Assembly (NCBI GenBank): GCA_003540955.1
Contig: DPMX01000210.1
Location: 1-6,858 of the forward strand
Origin: Gammaproteobacteria bacterium
GTDB lineage: Bacteria; Pseudomonadota; Gammaproteobacteria; Ga0077536
Direction of reading: 5' to 3'
DNA length: 6,858 bases
The notes under the pieces are model-generated. The model saw only the letters and a list, made by a program, of their open reading frames with translations, did no database searches and had not been told where the DNA came from. Position numbers and translations under genes: made by a program. This document shows, in pieces, positions 1 through 6,071 of this stretch (its first letter is position 1; every line of letters begins with the position of its first letter).

Positions 1-230
1 TTGCCGGCGATGCGGGCAAGGGGGCGGCGATCGGCGCAATTTCATCGACGCTTTTTGGAGCATTGTCACGGAGTGCACGGCCCCAAGAACCGCCCGCAAA
101 GCGGCAACGGCAGCATCAGGTGCAACAAGCACAGGCTGATCAGGCGCACCTAGAACGGCTTGACCGAGTTGACGAATATAATCGAGCATACGGTGCTTGT
201 ATGCGCAGCCGTGAATACACTATCAATTGA
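1..230 (+). CDS. Glycine-zipper family protein, C-terminal fragment
   Basis: The frame opening at base 3 runs 75 codons to TGA at 228-230 with no stop before it, so the gene enters from the left. Visible residues 1-21 are Gly/Ala-rich (GDAGKGAAIGAI, then LFGAL), typical of a glycine-zipper hydrophobic segment. Residues about 27-50 are a Gln/Arg/Ala-rich polar stretch, and the last part contains YNRAYGACMRSREYTIN. A glycine zipper followed by a Gln-rich linker and an 'ACM..R.YT' tail is, from memory, the pattern of small YMGG-like/glycine-zipper envelope proteins of Proteobacteria, whose role is largely unknown. The N-terminus, where a signal peptide would normally lie, is outside the window, so export cannot be judged. 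It converges with the hydrolase gene across a 21-base gap. The coding frame is well supported; the family name is moderate. Confidence 0.75.
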   Translation, partial: AGDAGKGAAIGAISSTLFGALSRSARPQEPPAKRQRQHQVQQAQADQAHLERLDRVDEYNRAYGACMRSREYTIN

Positions 231-251
231 ATCTGATTTGGGTGCAGTAAA

Positions 252-833
252 TCAACGCAGCATCGTTTGTATTTGTTTGAATTGAGTATGATGCGAGTCT
301 CCTAACCATTCAAAGATGACTGATTCTGCGCTAATGACCCCGACCTTGGTTTGTCGAACCCGATCCAAAGCATTCTGGTAGTTTTCGAGTCGCCTTGAGC
401 AGATAGCGTCTTCCACTACATAGACATCTATGCCGTTAGCGGAGAGGTCTAGCGCGCTCTGTATTACGCAAACATGGGCCTCCATCCCGACGATAATTAC
501 TTGACGACGTCCGGTTCGTTCAAGGGATGTGGTGAACTCACTCGACCCCATGCAGCTAAAACTCGTCTTCTCAAACGATTGGGATGAGGCAGGAAGCGCA
601 GCAAGGAGATTATTGACAGTTGGTCCGAGGCCTTTCGGGTATTGCTCAGTGACCAGTACAGGTACCCCAAGTAATCCGGCCGAGCGGGCTAGAAGGGCAG
701 CATTTGTAACTACCCTGTTTAGGACTTTTTTCGGCATAGCGTTACCAAGTTGTTCCTGAATATCGATTATCAGCAGAAGACTCTGGTTGATCGAGCACTT
801 TGACGAACTGGCACATGAACTAGATAGACTCAT
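252..833 (-). CDS. Isochorismatase-fold cysteine hydrolase
   Basis: This 193-residue protein belongs to the isochorismatase-like cysteine hydrolase superfamily. The catalytic triad is visible: Asp24 in LLIIDIQEQ, Lys89 in FEKTSFS and Cys122 in GMEAHVCV, with the Met-Glu before the Cys segment where the family has its cis-peptide. Residues 55-70 (GVPVLVTEQYPKGLGP) and the C-terminal EWLGD...FKQIQ recall the YcaC/ISOC-type branch of unknown substrate rather than true isochorismatases or nicotinamidases. The fold suggests hydrolysis of an amide or similar C-N bond; the substrate cannot be read here. No signal peptide is seen, so it is probably cytoplasmic. The start at 833 is fixed by AGGAG six bases upstream and by the lack of another ATG before residue 33. 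That start gives an unusual Ser/Cys-rich N-terminus of about 16 residues ahead of the fold. It lies 60 bases after tolC on the same strand. Confidence 0.93.
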   Translation of the reverse strand: MSLSSSCASSSKCSINQSLLLIIDIQEQLGNAMPKKVLNRVVTNAALLARSAGLLGVPVLVTEQYPKGLGPTVNNLLAALPASSQSFEKTSFSCMGSSEFTTSLERTGRRQVIIVGMEAHVCVIQSALDLSANGIDVYVVEDAICSRRLENYQNALDRVRQTKVGVISAESVIFEWLGDSHHTQFKQIQTMLR

Positions 834-839
834 AATGGA

Positions 840-844
840 CTCCT
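840..844 (-). promoter_or_regulatory. Ribosome-binding site of the isochorismatase-fold hydrolase
   Basis: On the minus strand AGGAG lies six bases before the ATG at 833-831. It decides the start, because the next in-frame ATG would remove the catalytic Asp24. A strong independent site here means the hydrolase can be translated separately from tolC even if the two share a transcript. Confidence 0.85.
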
Positions 845-893
845 ACAGTGGATTTGTTTGGGCCTATAGACTTTTATAAACCTTAAAATATTC

Positions 894-2234
894 CTATTGC
901 CGATCGACCAGCCAGCTGTTCGCCACGAAGAGATCGTCCGGGACCAAAGTTCCCGCTGCCTTTTTAAGTCGCAAAATATTTAGGATGTAGTCGTAGCGAG
1001 CACGGGAGAAATCTCGCTTTGCTTCAAACAAACCCCGTTCAGCCTCCACTACGTCAACTGCGGTTCGCATGCCCACGTCAAATCCGGCTCTAGTTGATGC
1101 GACGACAGTATTAGATGAGAGTACTGCCTGTCGGAGGGCCTTAACGGTGCTAATTTGAGAAATCACCCCCAAGTAGGCTTGCCGCGTGTCACGTAAGACT
1201 GCGCGCCTCGCTCGTTCCAAACGCTGGACGGCAGCGGTGTGTTCATGTTTTGCCTCCCGAGTACGGGAGTTCACTCGACCACCTTCGTAGATGGGTACGT
1301 TGAGCTCGATCGCGATGTTGCCTTGGGTAATCTCACTAGCCCCAAAACGTCCCCCTTGTTTATTGAATCCATGACTACCTGTGATGTCGAGTGTCGGTAT
1401 ATGTCCAGACGATTGGACACGTATTTCTTTATACGCAATTTCTGTCGCAGTTTGTGCCGCGGCAATTTCAAGGTTTTGTTCGAGAGCGGTCTGTGTCCAT
1501 ACGTCGATATCGGCGGGGACAGGTGGAGTGAGTTTTATAGACTCTCCCAGAACTGATAAGTCGCCATAGTAAACTTGAGTGGTCTCGCGCAACGCTTCAC
1601 GTGAATTATCGAGCCCATTCTCAGCTATGATTTGATTAGCAGTGGCGCGGTCAAATCCGGCTTGAGCTTCTTGTACGTCGGTGATCGCTATTAGCCCGAC
1701 TTCGAATCGTTGTCGGGCTTGCTCGAGTTGCCCGCGGAGGGAGAGCTTCTCAGCCGTTGCAAAATCCAAGTTATCTCGCGCTGCTAATACGTCAAAGTAA
1801 CGTTCTGCTACGCGCACTATCAGCGCTTGCCTCGACGAATTGAGTTCGTGGGTTGCTTGCTTCAATCGCTTGTCAGCTTGTTCCAGTCGAATGTATCGAT
1901 CGTAATGATAGATAGGTTGATTTAACGTGACCGCAAATGCGCGAGTGGTAAAATCTACTTTACCACCGGCACCAACACCTCGACTCAGCGTTATGTCTTG
2001 CTTTACCTTAGAGGTGCTGCCGGTAAAGTTTAGTTTGGGCAGCCAAAGATCCGCGCGTGCTTGTGGAATACCTTCTGCCGCTACAAGTGCTTTAGCATGT
2101 GCTTCTCGAAATTGAGGATCGGTGCGTTCAGCTTGCTCTAACACGTGTACCAGATCGACAGCATGACTAGGACACACAATGGTAACCATCAAGATAATTA
2201 TGATTACCTGAGGGGGACGAAAATAATAATCCAT
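894..2234 (-). CDS. tolC: TolC-family outer membrane channel protein
   Basis: This 446-residue protein is an outer membrane efflux protein: a trimeric channel that joins inner-membrane pumps (RND, ABC or MFS with their adaptors) or type I secretion machines to the outside. Residues 1-25 form a signal peptide (hydrophobic VIIIILMVTIV, likely cut after SHA). Cys21 has Val at -1, so it does not fit a lipobox, unlike NodT/OprM lipoproteins. The family's internal duplication is plain: LNQPIYHYDRY at 104-114 matches LNVPIYEGGRV at 311-321, and VGLIAITDVQEAQ at 179-191 matches VGMRTAVDVVEAE at 387-399. Long helical segments with heptad character lie between. It is shorter than E. coli TolC (493 residues), mostly in the C-terminal tail. 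An in-frame TAA ends four bases before the ATG, so no upstream start is possible, and no clear Shine-Dalgarno is visible. It lies downstream of the pcm-like gene. The pump it serves is not encoded here. Confidence 0.95.
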   Translation of the reverse strand: MDYYFRPPQVIIIILMVTIVCPSHAVDLVHVLEQAERTDPQFREAHAKALVAAEGIPQARADLWLPKLNFTGSTSKVKQDITLSRGVGAGGKVDFTTRAFAVTLNQPIYHYDRYIRLEQADKRLKQATHELNSSRQALIVRVAERYFDVLAARDNLDFATAEKLSLRGQLEQARQRFEVGLIAITDVQEAQAGFDRATANQIIAENGLDNSREALRETTQVYYGDLSVLGESIKLTPPVPADIDVWTQTALEQNLEIAAAQTATEIAYKEIRVQSSGHIPTLDITGSHGFNKQGGRFGASEITQGNIAIELNVPIYEGGRVNSRTREAKHEHTAAVQRLERARRAVLRDTRQAYLGVISQISTVKALRQAVLSSNTVVASTRAGFDVGMRTAVDVVEAERGLFEAKRDFSRARYDYILNILRLKKAAGTLVPDDLFVANSWLVDRQ

Positions 2235-2402
2235 ATATTATTTAGTGCTTTAAAGATGCTCTCGCAGAGTATCTCATGCTTTCTCGTTGGCGCAGATTTG
2301 AAAAGAATTGGCGATTCTGGGTGCTTTCAGTGTCATACATTAGTCAATCTGAAATAGGATCGCTCTCGGTTAAGTTAAGGTGCGTGGTTGGGCTATTCGT
2401 TT
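2235..2402 (-). other. pcm-tolC intergenic region, probable tolC leader
   Basis: These 168 bases lie between the pcm-like stop and the tolC start, long enough for a separate tolC promoter. On the minus strand there is a TTGACT (2347-2342) that resembles a -35 box, but no credible -10 lies 15-19 bases beyond it. A GATACT lies about 40 bases before tolC without a matching -35. Small inverted repeats are visible: CTCT/AGAG around CGC (2259-2269), and AGAAT/ATTCT around five bases (2304-2318) followed on the minus strand by a short T run. TTGGCG occurs twice, 21 bases apart (2287 and 2308). None is strong enough to name as promoter, operator or terminator, and no reading frame of note is present. 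Confidence 0.35.
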
Positions 2403-3056
2403 TCAAAACTTGAATTGAGGTTTCGCTTCGCCGCTCACCAAGGGGGCGAGGGCGGTTTCAAATAATGTCTCAGATACGAACTCTGACTCACCCACCCGTG
2501 TAAAGAGCTGGGCCTCCATCACGGGGTCCTCTCCTGAAACCATGAAGAGACGGCCGCCGATAGCAAGTTGTTGCCCTATCGCTAAACGAGCCGTTGCAAC
2601 GGAACCAGTCAATACAATTGCCTCATATGGTTCGTTTGGTTCCCAACCTCCAATACCATTCCCTTGTTCGAATAGGATATTGTTATATCCCTGTAGGCGA
2701 AGTATTTTCTGTGCCTTCTTGAGTAATTCTGAGCGATATTCGATCGTTGTGACCTGCGCGCATTGATGCGCTAAGAGTGCGGTCAAGTAGCCGCTACCGG
2801 TACCCACTTCAAGTACGCGGTCGGAAGATGATAGGTTAATAGATTGGGCCAGGCGTGCCTCGATCTTTGGAGTCATCATCTTCTCGCCGTAGCCAATTGG
2901 AATCTCAAAGTCAGAATACGCTATCGTACGGTACGCCTCTGGTACAAACTTTTCCCGAGGGATTGCGCGAATACTATCGAGGACCGTCTGGTCTAGTACC
3001 TCCCAGGTACGGATCTGTTGTTCGACCATGTTCGCTCTGGCCTTTTCGAAGTTCAT
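2403..3056 (-). CDS. Protein-L-isoaspartate O-methyltransferase-like protein
   Basis: This 217-residue protein is a SAM-dependent methyltransferase of the PCMT/Pcm family, whose classical members repair isoaspartyl residues in damaged proteins. Motif I is VLEVGTGSGYLTALLA (81-96), very close to E. coli Pcm VLEIGTGSGYQTAILA. Glu106 in TIEY fits the ribose-binding acidic residue. The N-terminal IPREKFVPEAY (32-42) and EIPIGYGE (51-58) also match the family. The substrate-side motif that in E. coli reads TISQPYMVAR is MMTPKIEARL here (60-69), so the Ser-Gln-Pro signature is absent, and the GDG motif after the third strand is QGNGIGG (131-137). This branch may not act on ordinary isoaspartyl peptides. 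The start is set by GAGGAG seven bases upstream. I recall this branch being encoded upstream of tolC in gammaproteobacteria; a functional link is unproven. No gene symbol is given because the true Pcm orthologue is probably a different protein. Confidence 0.9.
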   Translation of the reverse strand: MNFEKARANMVEQQIRTWEVLDQTVLDSIRAIPREKFVPEAYRTIAYSDFEIPIGYGEKMMTPKIEARLAQSINLSSSDRVLEVGTGSGYLTALLAHQCAQVTTIEYRSELLKKAQKILRLQGYNNILFEQGNGIGGWEPNEPYEAIVLTGSVATARLAIGQQLAIGGRLFMVSGEDPVMEAQLFTRVGESEFVSETLFETALAPLVSGEAKPQFKF

Positions 3057-3467
3057 AAGTGGGCTCCTCGCCTTCTAATTTCCTAGGTGTGCGGCGACTC
3101 ACGCGAAGGTGACAATTGTAAGCACTTTCTATGCAGGCTTGTTGCCCCGGAGGAATCAATTCGAGAAGGGCACAAAATCAACGTTTTCTCTACTGCTGAA
3201 GTATCTATCGCCCGCGGTCCTGCTCGCTTGCATAGGAAGGATACCTGTCTCAGGTCCTCAGGCCAAGGCGATGGCAGGATTAGATATTCGGGAACACTAT
3301 TGTCGCGAGATCAATTGTAGTTTGCGTTGGGGGCCGATCAGAAACAAAGCCATGTATGTCTGGACCAAGTTAACTTTGTAATCAGTGTATCGCAGACTCG
3401 GCGGGGGAGTGTGCCTAAGTTTTGTCACAAGACACTTCTTATATCGACACGCCTTGGCTGCGGATGT
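3057..3467. other. 411-base stretch without a convincing gene
   Basis: This lies between the end of dusA and the start of the pcm-like gene, both on the minus strand, so it should hold the pcm promoter and the end of the dusA transcript. The longest open frame is on the plus strand from GTG 3109 to 3381 (90 residues, with LLKYLSPAVLLACIG then a Cys-containing tail REHYCREINC). It lacks a ribosome-binding site and I recognise no family, so I do not call it a gene. The minus strand offers only peptides of up to about 25 codons before the pcm start. Structural details are a small perfect hairpin ACCTG-TCT-CAGGT (3243-3255) and a ten-base palindrome AAGTTAACTT (3367-3376). No T-tailed terminator, no convincing -35/-10 pair and no tRNA, tmRNA or RNase P signature was seen. 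Confidence 0.4.
3064..3069 (-). promoter_or_regulatory. Ribosome-binding site of the pcm-like gene
   Basis: On the minus strand GAGGAG lies seven bases before the ATG at 3056-3054. It favours this ATG over the internal Met10 codon, and the first residues (MNFEKARANMVEQQI) then match the usual N-terminus of this branch. Confidence 0.85.
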
Positions 3468-4451
3468 TCATGGGGTCGTACGTTCGACCCATTTAAGGGC
3501 ACTCTGTAGTGAGTCGATGCCGGCATTCGATCTAGTGCAGTACTCGCTAAGATGACGACGCCATTGACGCGCTCCAGGTTGGCCCCGAAACAAATAATGG
3601 AGTGGCTTTGCAATGTGCCGGGGATATGTGCCCGCATTGATTTGCACCCTAGCGTACTCGATATACTGATGAAAGATATCAAAGCGATCGACAAGGTTAT
3701 TCGTAACTGATTCAAAAAATGCATTGTCTACTGTCGCAAGCAGAAACGGCGTTTTATACGCCGCGCGTCCCAACATGACCCCATCCACGTGTTGCAAGTG
3801 GTGATTTATTTCGCTTTTTGAGCTTAAGCCACCGTTCAGCACAACAGTTAGGTGAGGGAAATCGTGCTTTAATTGGTGCACTAAGTCGTGGCGTAAGGGA
3901 GGGATTTCGCGATTCTCTCTTGGGCTGTAGCCGTCAAGCCACGCTTTGCGGGCGTGGACAATTATGGCCTTTGTGCCACTTCCGTCGATTGCTTCCACAA
4001 ATTTGAATAATTCCTCGTACGAGTCGTTCTGTGCGATACCGATCCGAGTTTTTATGGTTATCGGAATGTTGACTGCCGAGCTCATTTCGGTCAGACAGTC
4101 GGCTACTAGCTGGGGCTCGCCCATTAGAGCTACTCCAAAGCGCCCCGACTTAACTCGGCTGCTCGGACATCCTAAGTTAAGGTTGATTTCGCAGAAACCA
4201 GCTTGCTCCCCGAGTTTGGCCGCGGTCGACAGCTTTTTGGGGTCGCACCCTCCTAGTTGTAGTGCGACCGGTTGTTCGAAATCAGAATGGGCGAGGAATC
4301 GTTCCGGCCTGCCTCGCAGTAGCGCCTCACAAACGATCATTTCGGTATATAACCTCGCGCGCTGAGACATGATGCGCGCGAGGTATCGAAAATGACGATC
4401 GGTATACTGCATCATTGGTGCAACGCAGAAGCGCCACGGTGAGTGAGTCAT
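3468..4451 (-). CDS. dusA: tRNA-dihydrouridine(20/20a) synthase DusA
   Basis: This 327-residue flavoenzyme reduces uridine to dihydrouridine in the D-loop of tRNA (positions 20/20a in E. coli DusA), using FMN and NADPH. The FMN-binding TIM barrel shows RFCVAPMMQYTDRHFRYL (7-24), LYTEMI (34-39), PVALQLGGCDP (61-71) and INLNLGCPSSRV (89-100) with catalytic Cys95. It also shows TIKTRIG (132-138) with Lys134, VHARKAWL (165-172) with His166, NGG (206-208) and GVMLGRAAY (224-232). DusA-specific wording such as YSPRENREIPPL and HLQHVDGVM places it in DusA rather than DusB or DusC. The length is normal for the family. An in-frame TAG ends nine bases before the ATG and Met13 lies inside the conserved APM motif, so the start is bounded on both sides even though the ribosome-binding site is weak. 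It begins 77 bases after mutH on the same strand and may be the last gene of the map-mutH-dusA unit. Confidence 0.97.
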   Translation of the reverse strand: MTHSPWRFCVAPMMQYTDRHFRYLARIMSQRARLYTEMIVCEALLRGRPERFLAHSDFEQPVALQLGGCDPKKLSTAAKLGEQAGFCEINLNLGCPSSRVKSGRFGVALMGEPQLVADCLTEMSSAVNIPITIKTRIGIAQNDSYEELFKFVEAIDGSGTKAIIVHARKAWLDGYSPRENREIPPLRHDLVHQLKHDFPHLTVVLNGGLSSKSEINHHLQHVDGVMLGRAAYKTPFLLATVDNAFFESVTNNLVDRFDIFHQYIEYARVQINAGTYPRHIAKPLHYLFRGQPGARQWRRHLSEYCTRSNAGIDSLQSALKWVERTTP

Positions 4452-4528
4452 GTCGAGTAGCTATCTGCCCCCTGAGATACAATTCGTACGGTTTTCTGGG
4501 ACACTGTATGCAAATATTTAATTCATTG

Positions 4529-5182
4529 CTAAAGATTTAGTATTTTACGTGTGAGGATGGTGCGCAAATAGAAGCCTCGCGGTAGGGCGGCTGTTCGTGT
4601 TCCATTGCCCCCGGTGGCGGGTGTCCGATCTTGTTTATTGAGCGCCTTCGGCCGGATTTGTAGATAAGTGCCGAGTTGTGCCCCGAGTTCATCCAATTTA
4701 CCAAGTGCAATACGTTCAATATGCTCTTCCCAGTCAGCCTGCAATATGGCGCTATCTTCGGGTGACGGGCTCCAGAGAATTGGGCGCCCAATTCGTCTGT
4801 TAGCTATAGGTATTCTATGGGCAGCTTCCACCGGCACCCAAAGTACTCGATCTAGCTTCGCCTTAACGACTGAACTACTCCATTTTAGCCCAACAGTATC
4901 AATTAGCGGCACGCTAGAAACGAAAGTCGATTCTTGTGGTTTGTGTCGGGCATTTAATGGGATGGACTTCAGTTCGACGCCGATCGATTCGAAGTCGGGA
5001 ACTGGACGTGATCCAGCACTAGCACCGAGCGCAGCTTCAAGGAGCTCTCCAACCCATCCTTTTGCACGCTTTAGGTTCGGTGGTATTGGAATTGCTTGGC
5101 GGTGTGCTATTTCGCCTAATGTCTTGCCCGCAAGAAAATAGGCTGAATCCATCAATTCCTTTTCAGTACTTGGAGAGTTCAT
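4529..5182 (-). CDS. mutH: DNA mismatch repair endonuclease MutH
   Basis: This 217-residue protein nicks the unmethylated strand at hemimethylated GATC sites after activation by MutS and MutL, marking the new strand for repair. The type II restriction-like active site is complete: Asp63, Glu70 and Lys72 in PDFESIGVELKSIP, matching E. coli Asp70, Glu77 and Lys79. Glu49 in KGWVGELLE and the following LGASAGSRP also agree. Further matches are RVLWVPVE (112-119), GRPILWSP (132-139), YLQIRPKA (173-180) and LPRGFYLR near the C-terminus. A TGA sits directly before the ATG in frame, so this start is firm. It begins seven bases after the map stop without a clear Shine-Dalgarno of its own, which suggests translational coupling to map. 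Its presence predicts a Dam methylase, MutS and MutL elsewhere in the genome. Confidence 0.97.
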   Translation of the reverse strand: MNSPSTEKELMDSAYFLAGKTLGEIAHRQAIPIPPNLKRAKGWVGELLEAALGASAGSRPVPDFESIGVELKSIPLNARHKPQESTFVSSVPLIDTVGLKWSSSVVKAKLDRVLWVPVEAAHRIPIANRRIGRPILWSPSPEDSAILQADWEEHIERIALGKLDELGAQLGTYLQIRPKALNKQDRTPATGGNGTRTAALPRGFYLRTILTRKILNL

Positions 5183-5189
5183 TCAAGGA

Positions 5190-5963
5190 TCATGTGGCGA
5201 AATTCTCCTCGGGACGTGCTGTTAGCACCTCAAAGCCACTTTCAGAGACAAGAATCGTGTGTTCCCATTGTGCGGACAGACTGCGATCTTTTGTGACGAC
5301 AGTCCACTCATCGGGTAACAATTTGACGTGCCGTTTTCCTGCATTAATCATTGGTTCGATGGTGAAGGTCATGCCCGGTTCGAGAACGATCCCGGTGCCG
5401 GGTGTGCCGTAGTGAAGGACTTGTGGTTCTTCGTGGAAGCCGCGTCCAATGCCGTGACCGCAATACTCTCGGACGATTGAATACTTATGGCGCTCGGCAT
5501 GTGCTTGGATTGCGGCCCCGATGTCTCCGAGCTGCGCGCCGGGTGCTACCATCGATATGCCAAGCTTCAGGCATTCATACGCAGTATCGACTAAGCGCTT
5601 TGCTTTTATAGAAGGAACGCCAACAAAAAACATTTTACTTGTGTCGCCGTGATATCCGTCTTTGATGACTGTTATATCAACGTTTACCACGTCTCCATCT
5701 TTTAGCACTTTGTCGCTGGGAATCCCGTGACAAACGACGTGGTTGACTGAAGTGCATATGGATTTCGGGAAACCGCAGTAGTCAAGCGGTGCTGGAATTG
5801 CTAGTTGATGTTTGACAATATGATCGTGGCAAATCGCATTCAACTCGTTTGTGGTTGTCCCGGGTTTGATGTGAGGCTCGATTAGATCTAACACATCCGC
5901 AGCCAGACGCCCTGCGACGCGCATTTTCTCGATTTCGAGCTGGTTCTTTATACTTACAGACAT
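5190..5963 (-). CDS. map: Methionine aminopeptidase, type I
   Basis: This 257-residue cytoplasmic metalloenzyme removes the initiator methionine from nascent proteins whose second residue is small. All five metal ligands are in place: Asp96 (VNVDIT), Asp107 (YHGDTS), His170 (CGHGIGRGFHEEP), Glu203 (FTIEPM) and Glu234 (WEHTILV). His79 (VVCHGIPS) is the usual substrate-side histidine. There is no N-terminal zinc finger or SH3-binding extension, so it is the short type Ia form, close to E. coli Map in length. The N-terminus MSVSIKNQLEIEKMRVAGRLA aligns with E. coli from the first residue, supporting this start; a GAGG lies 11 bases upstream, a little far. It is divergent from rpsB, as in E. coli, but is followed by mutH here, where E. 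coli has glnD. Confidence 0.98.
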   Translation of the reverse strand: MSVSIKNQLEIEKMRVAGRLAADVLDLIEPHIKPGTTTNELNAICHDHIVKHQLAIPAPLDYCGFPKSICTSVNHVVCHGIPSDKVLKDGDVVNVDITVIKDGYHGDTSKMFFVGVPSIKAKRLVDTAYECLKLGISMVAPGAQLGDIGAAIQAHAERHKYSIVREYCGHGIGRGFHEEPQVLHYGTPGTGIVLEPGMTFTIEPMINAGKRHVKLLPDEWTVVTKDRSLSAQWEHTILVSESGFEVLTARPEENFAT

Positions 5964-5984
5964 TATCGAAAGAGCCTCAAGTCA

Positions 5985-6013
5985 TTGTTGTGCCGAAACT
6001 AATATGTTATAAA
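5985..6013 (+). promoter_or_regulatory. rpsB: rpsB promoter, sigma-70 with extended -10
   Basis: A -35 TTGTTG (5985-5990) and a -10 TATAAA (6008-6013) are separated by exactly 17 bases. TG at 6005-6006 one base before the -10 makes it an extended -10. The bases just after it (6014-6023) read GCGCGCGCTC, a GC-rich discriminator of the kind found at stringently controlled ribosomal promoters that respond negatively to ppGpp and DksA. Transcription would start near 6019-6021 and give a leader of about 125 bases. The -35 lies only 22 bases from the map start codon, so the map leader overlaps this promoter. Confidence 0.8.
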
Positions 6014-6032
6014 GCGCGCGCTCAACGAGCAA
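6006..6032 (-). promoter_or_regulatory. map: Possible map promoter
   Basis: On the minus strand TTGCTC (6032-6027) and TATAAC (6011-6006) are separated by 15 bases, which would place the transcript start about 35 bases before the map ATG. The short spacer makes this weak. It is listed because map needs a promoter here and nothing better is visible. The proposed -10 overlaps the rpsB -10 on the other strand. Confidence 0.3.
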
Positions 6033-6071
6033 TCATTATTCGTTAATTCGCACACCTATCGACACGTGCTC

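Noticed and set aside
234..254. Stem TGATTT/AAATCA between the convergent genes as a bidirectional terminator
   Set aside because: Six AT-rich pairs around a nine-base loop, partly inside the hydrolase stop codon and without a T run; too weak to call.
2304..2318. AGAAT/ATTCT stem with a short T run on the minus strand as a terminator after the pcm-like gene
   Set aside because: Only five weak pairs, with the T run broken after four bases; chance is likely in an AT-rich spacer.
2342..2347. TTGACT as the -35 of a tolC promoter
   Set aside because: No -10-like hexamer at 15-19 bases from it on the minus strand.
3109..3381. Plus-strand 90-codon frame in the pcm-dusA gap
   Set aside because: GTG start without a ribosome-binding site, no recognised homology and low-complexity composition; kept only as part of the gap description.
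3946..4365. Plus-strand open frame of 139 codons opposite dusA
   Set aside because: It is antisense to conserved DusA motifs and resembles no family; a product of the codon bias of the real gene.
4668..5141. Plus-strand open frame of 157 codons opposite mutH
   Set aside because: It lies wholly antisense to a clear MutH with a complete active site; the translation is Ser/Pro/Arg-rich with no recognisable domain.
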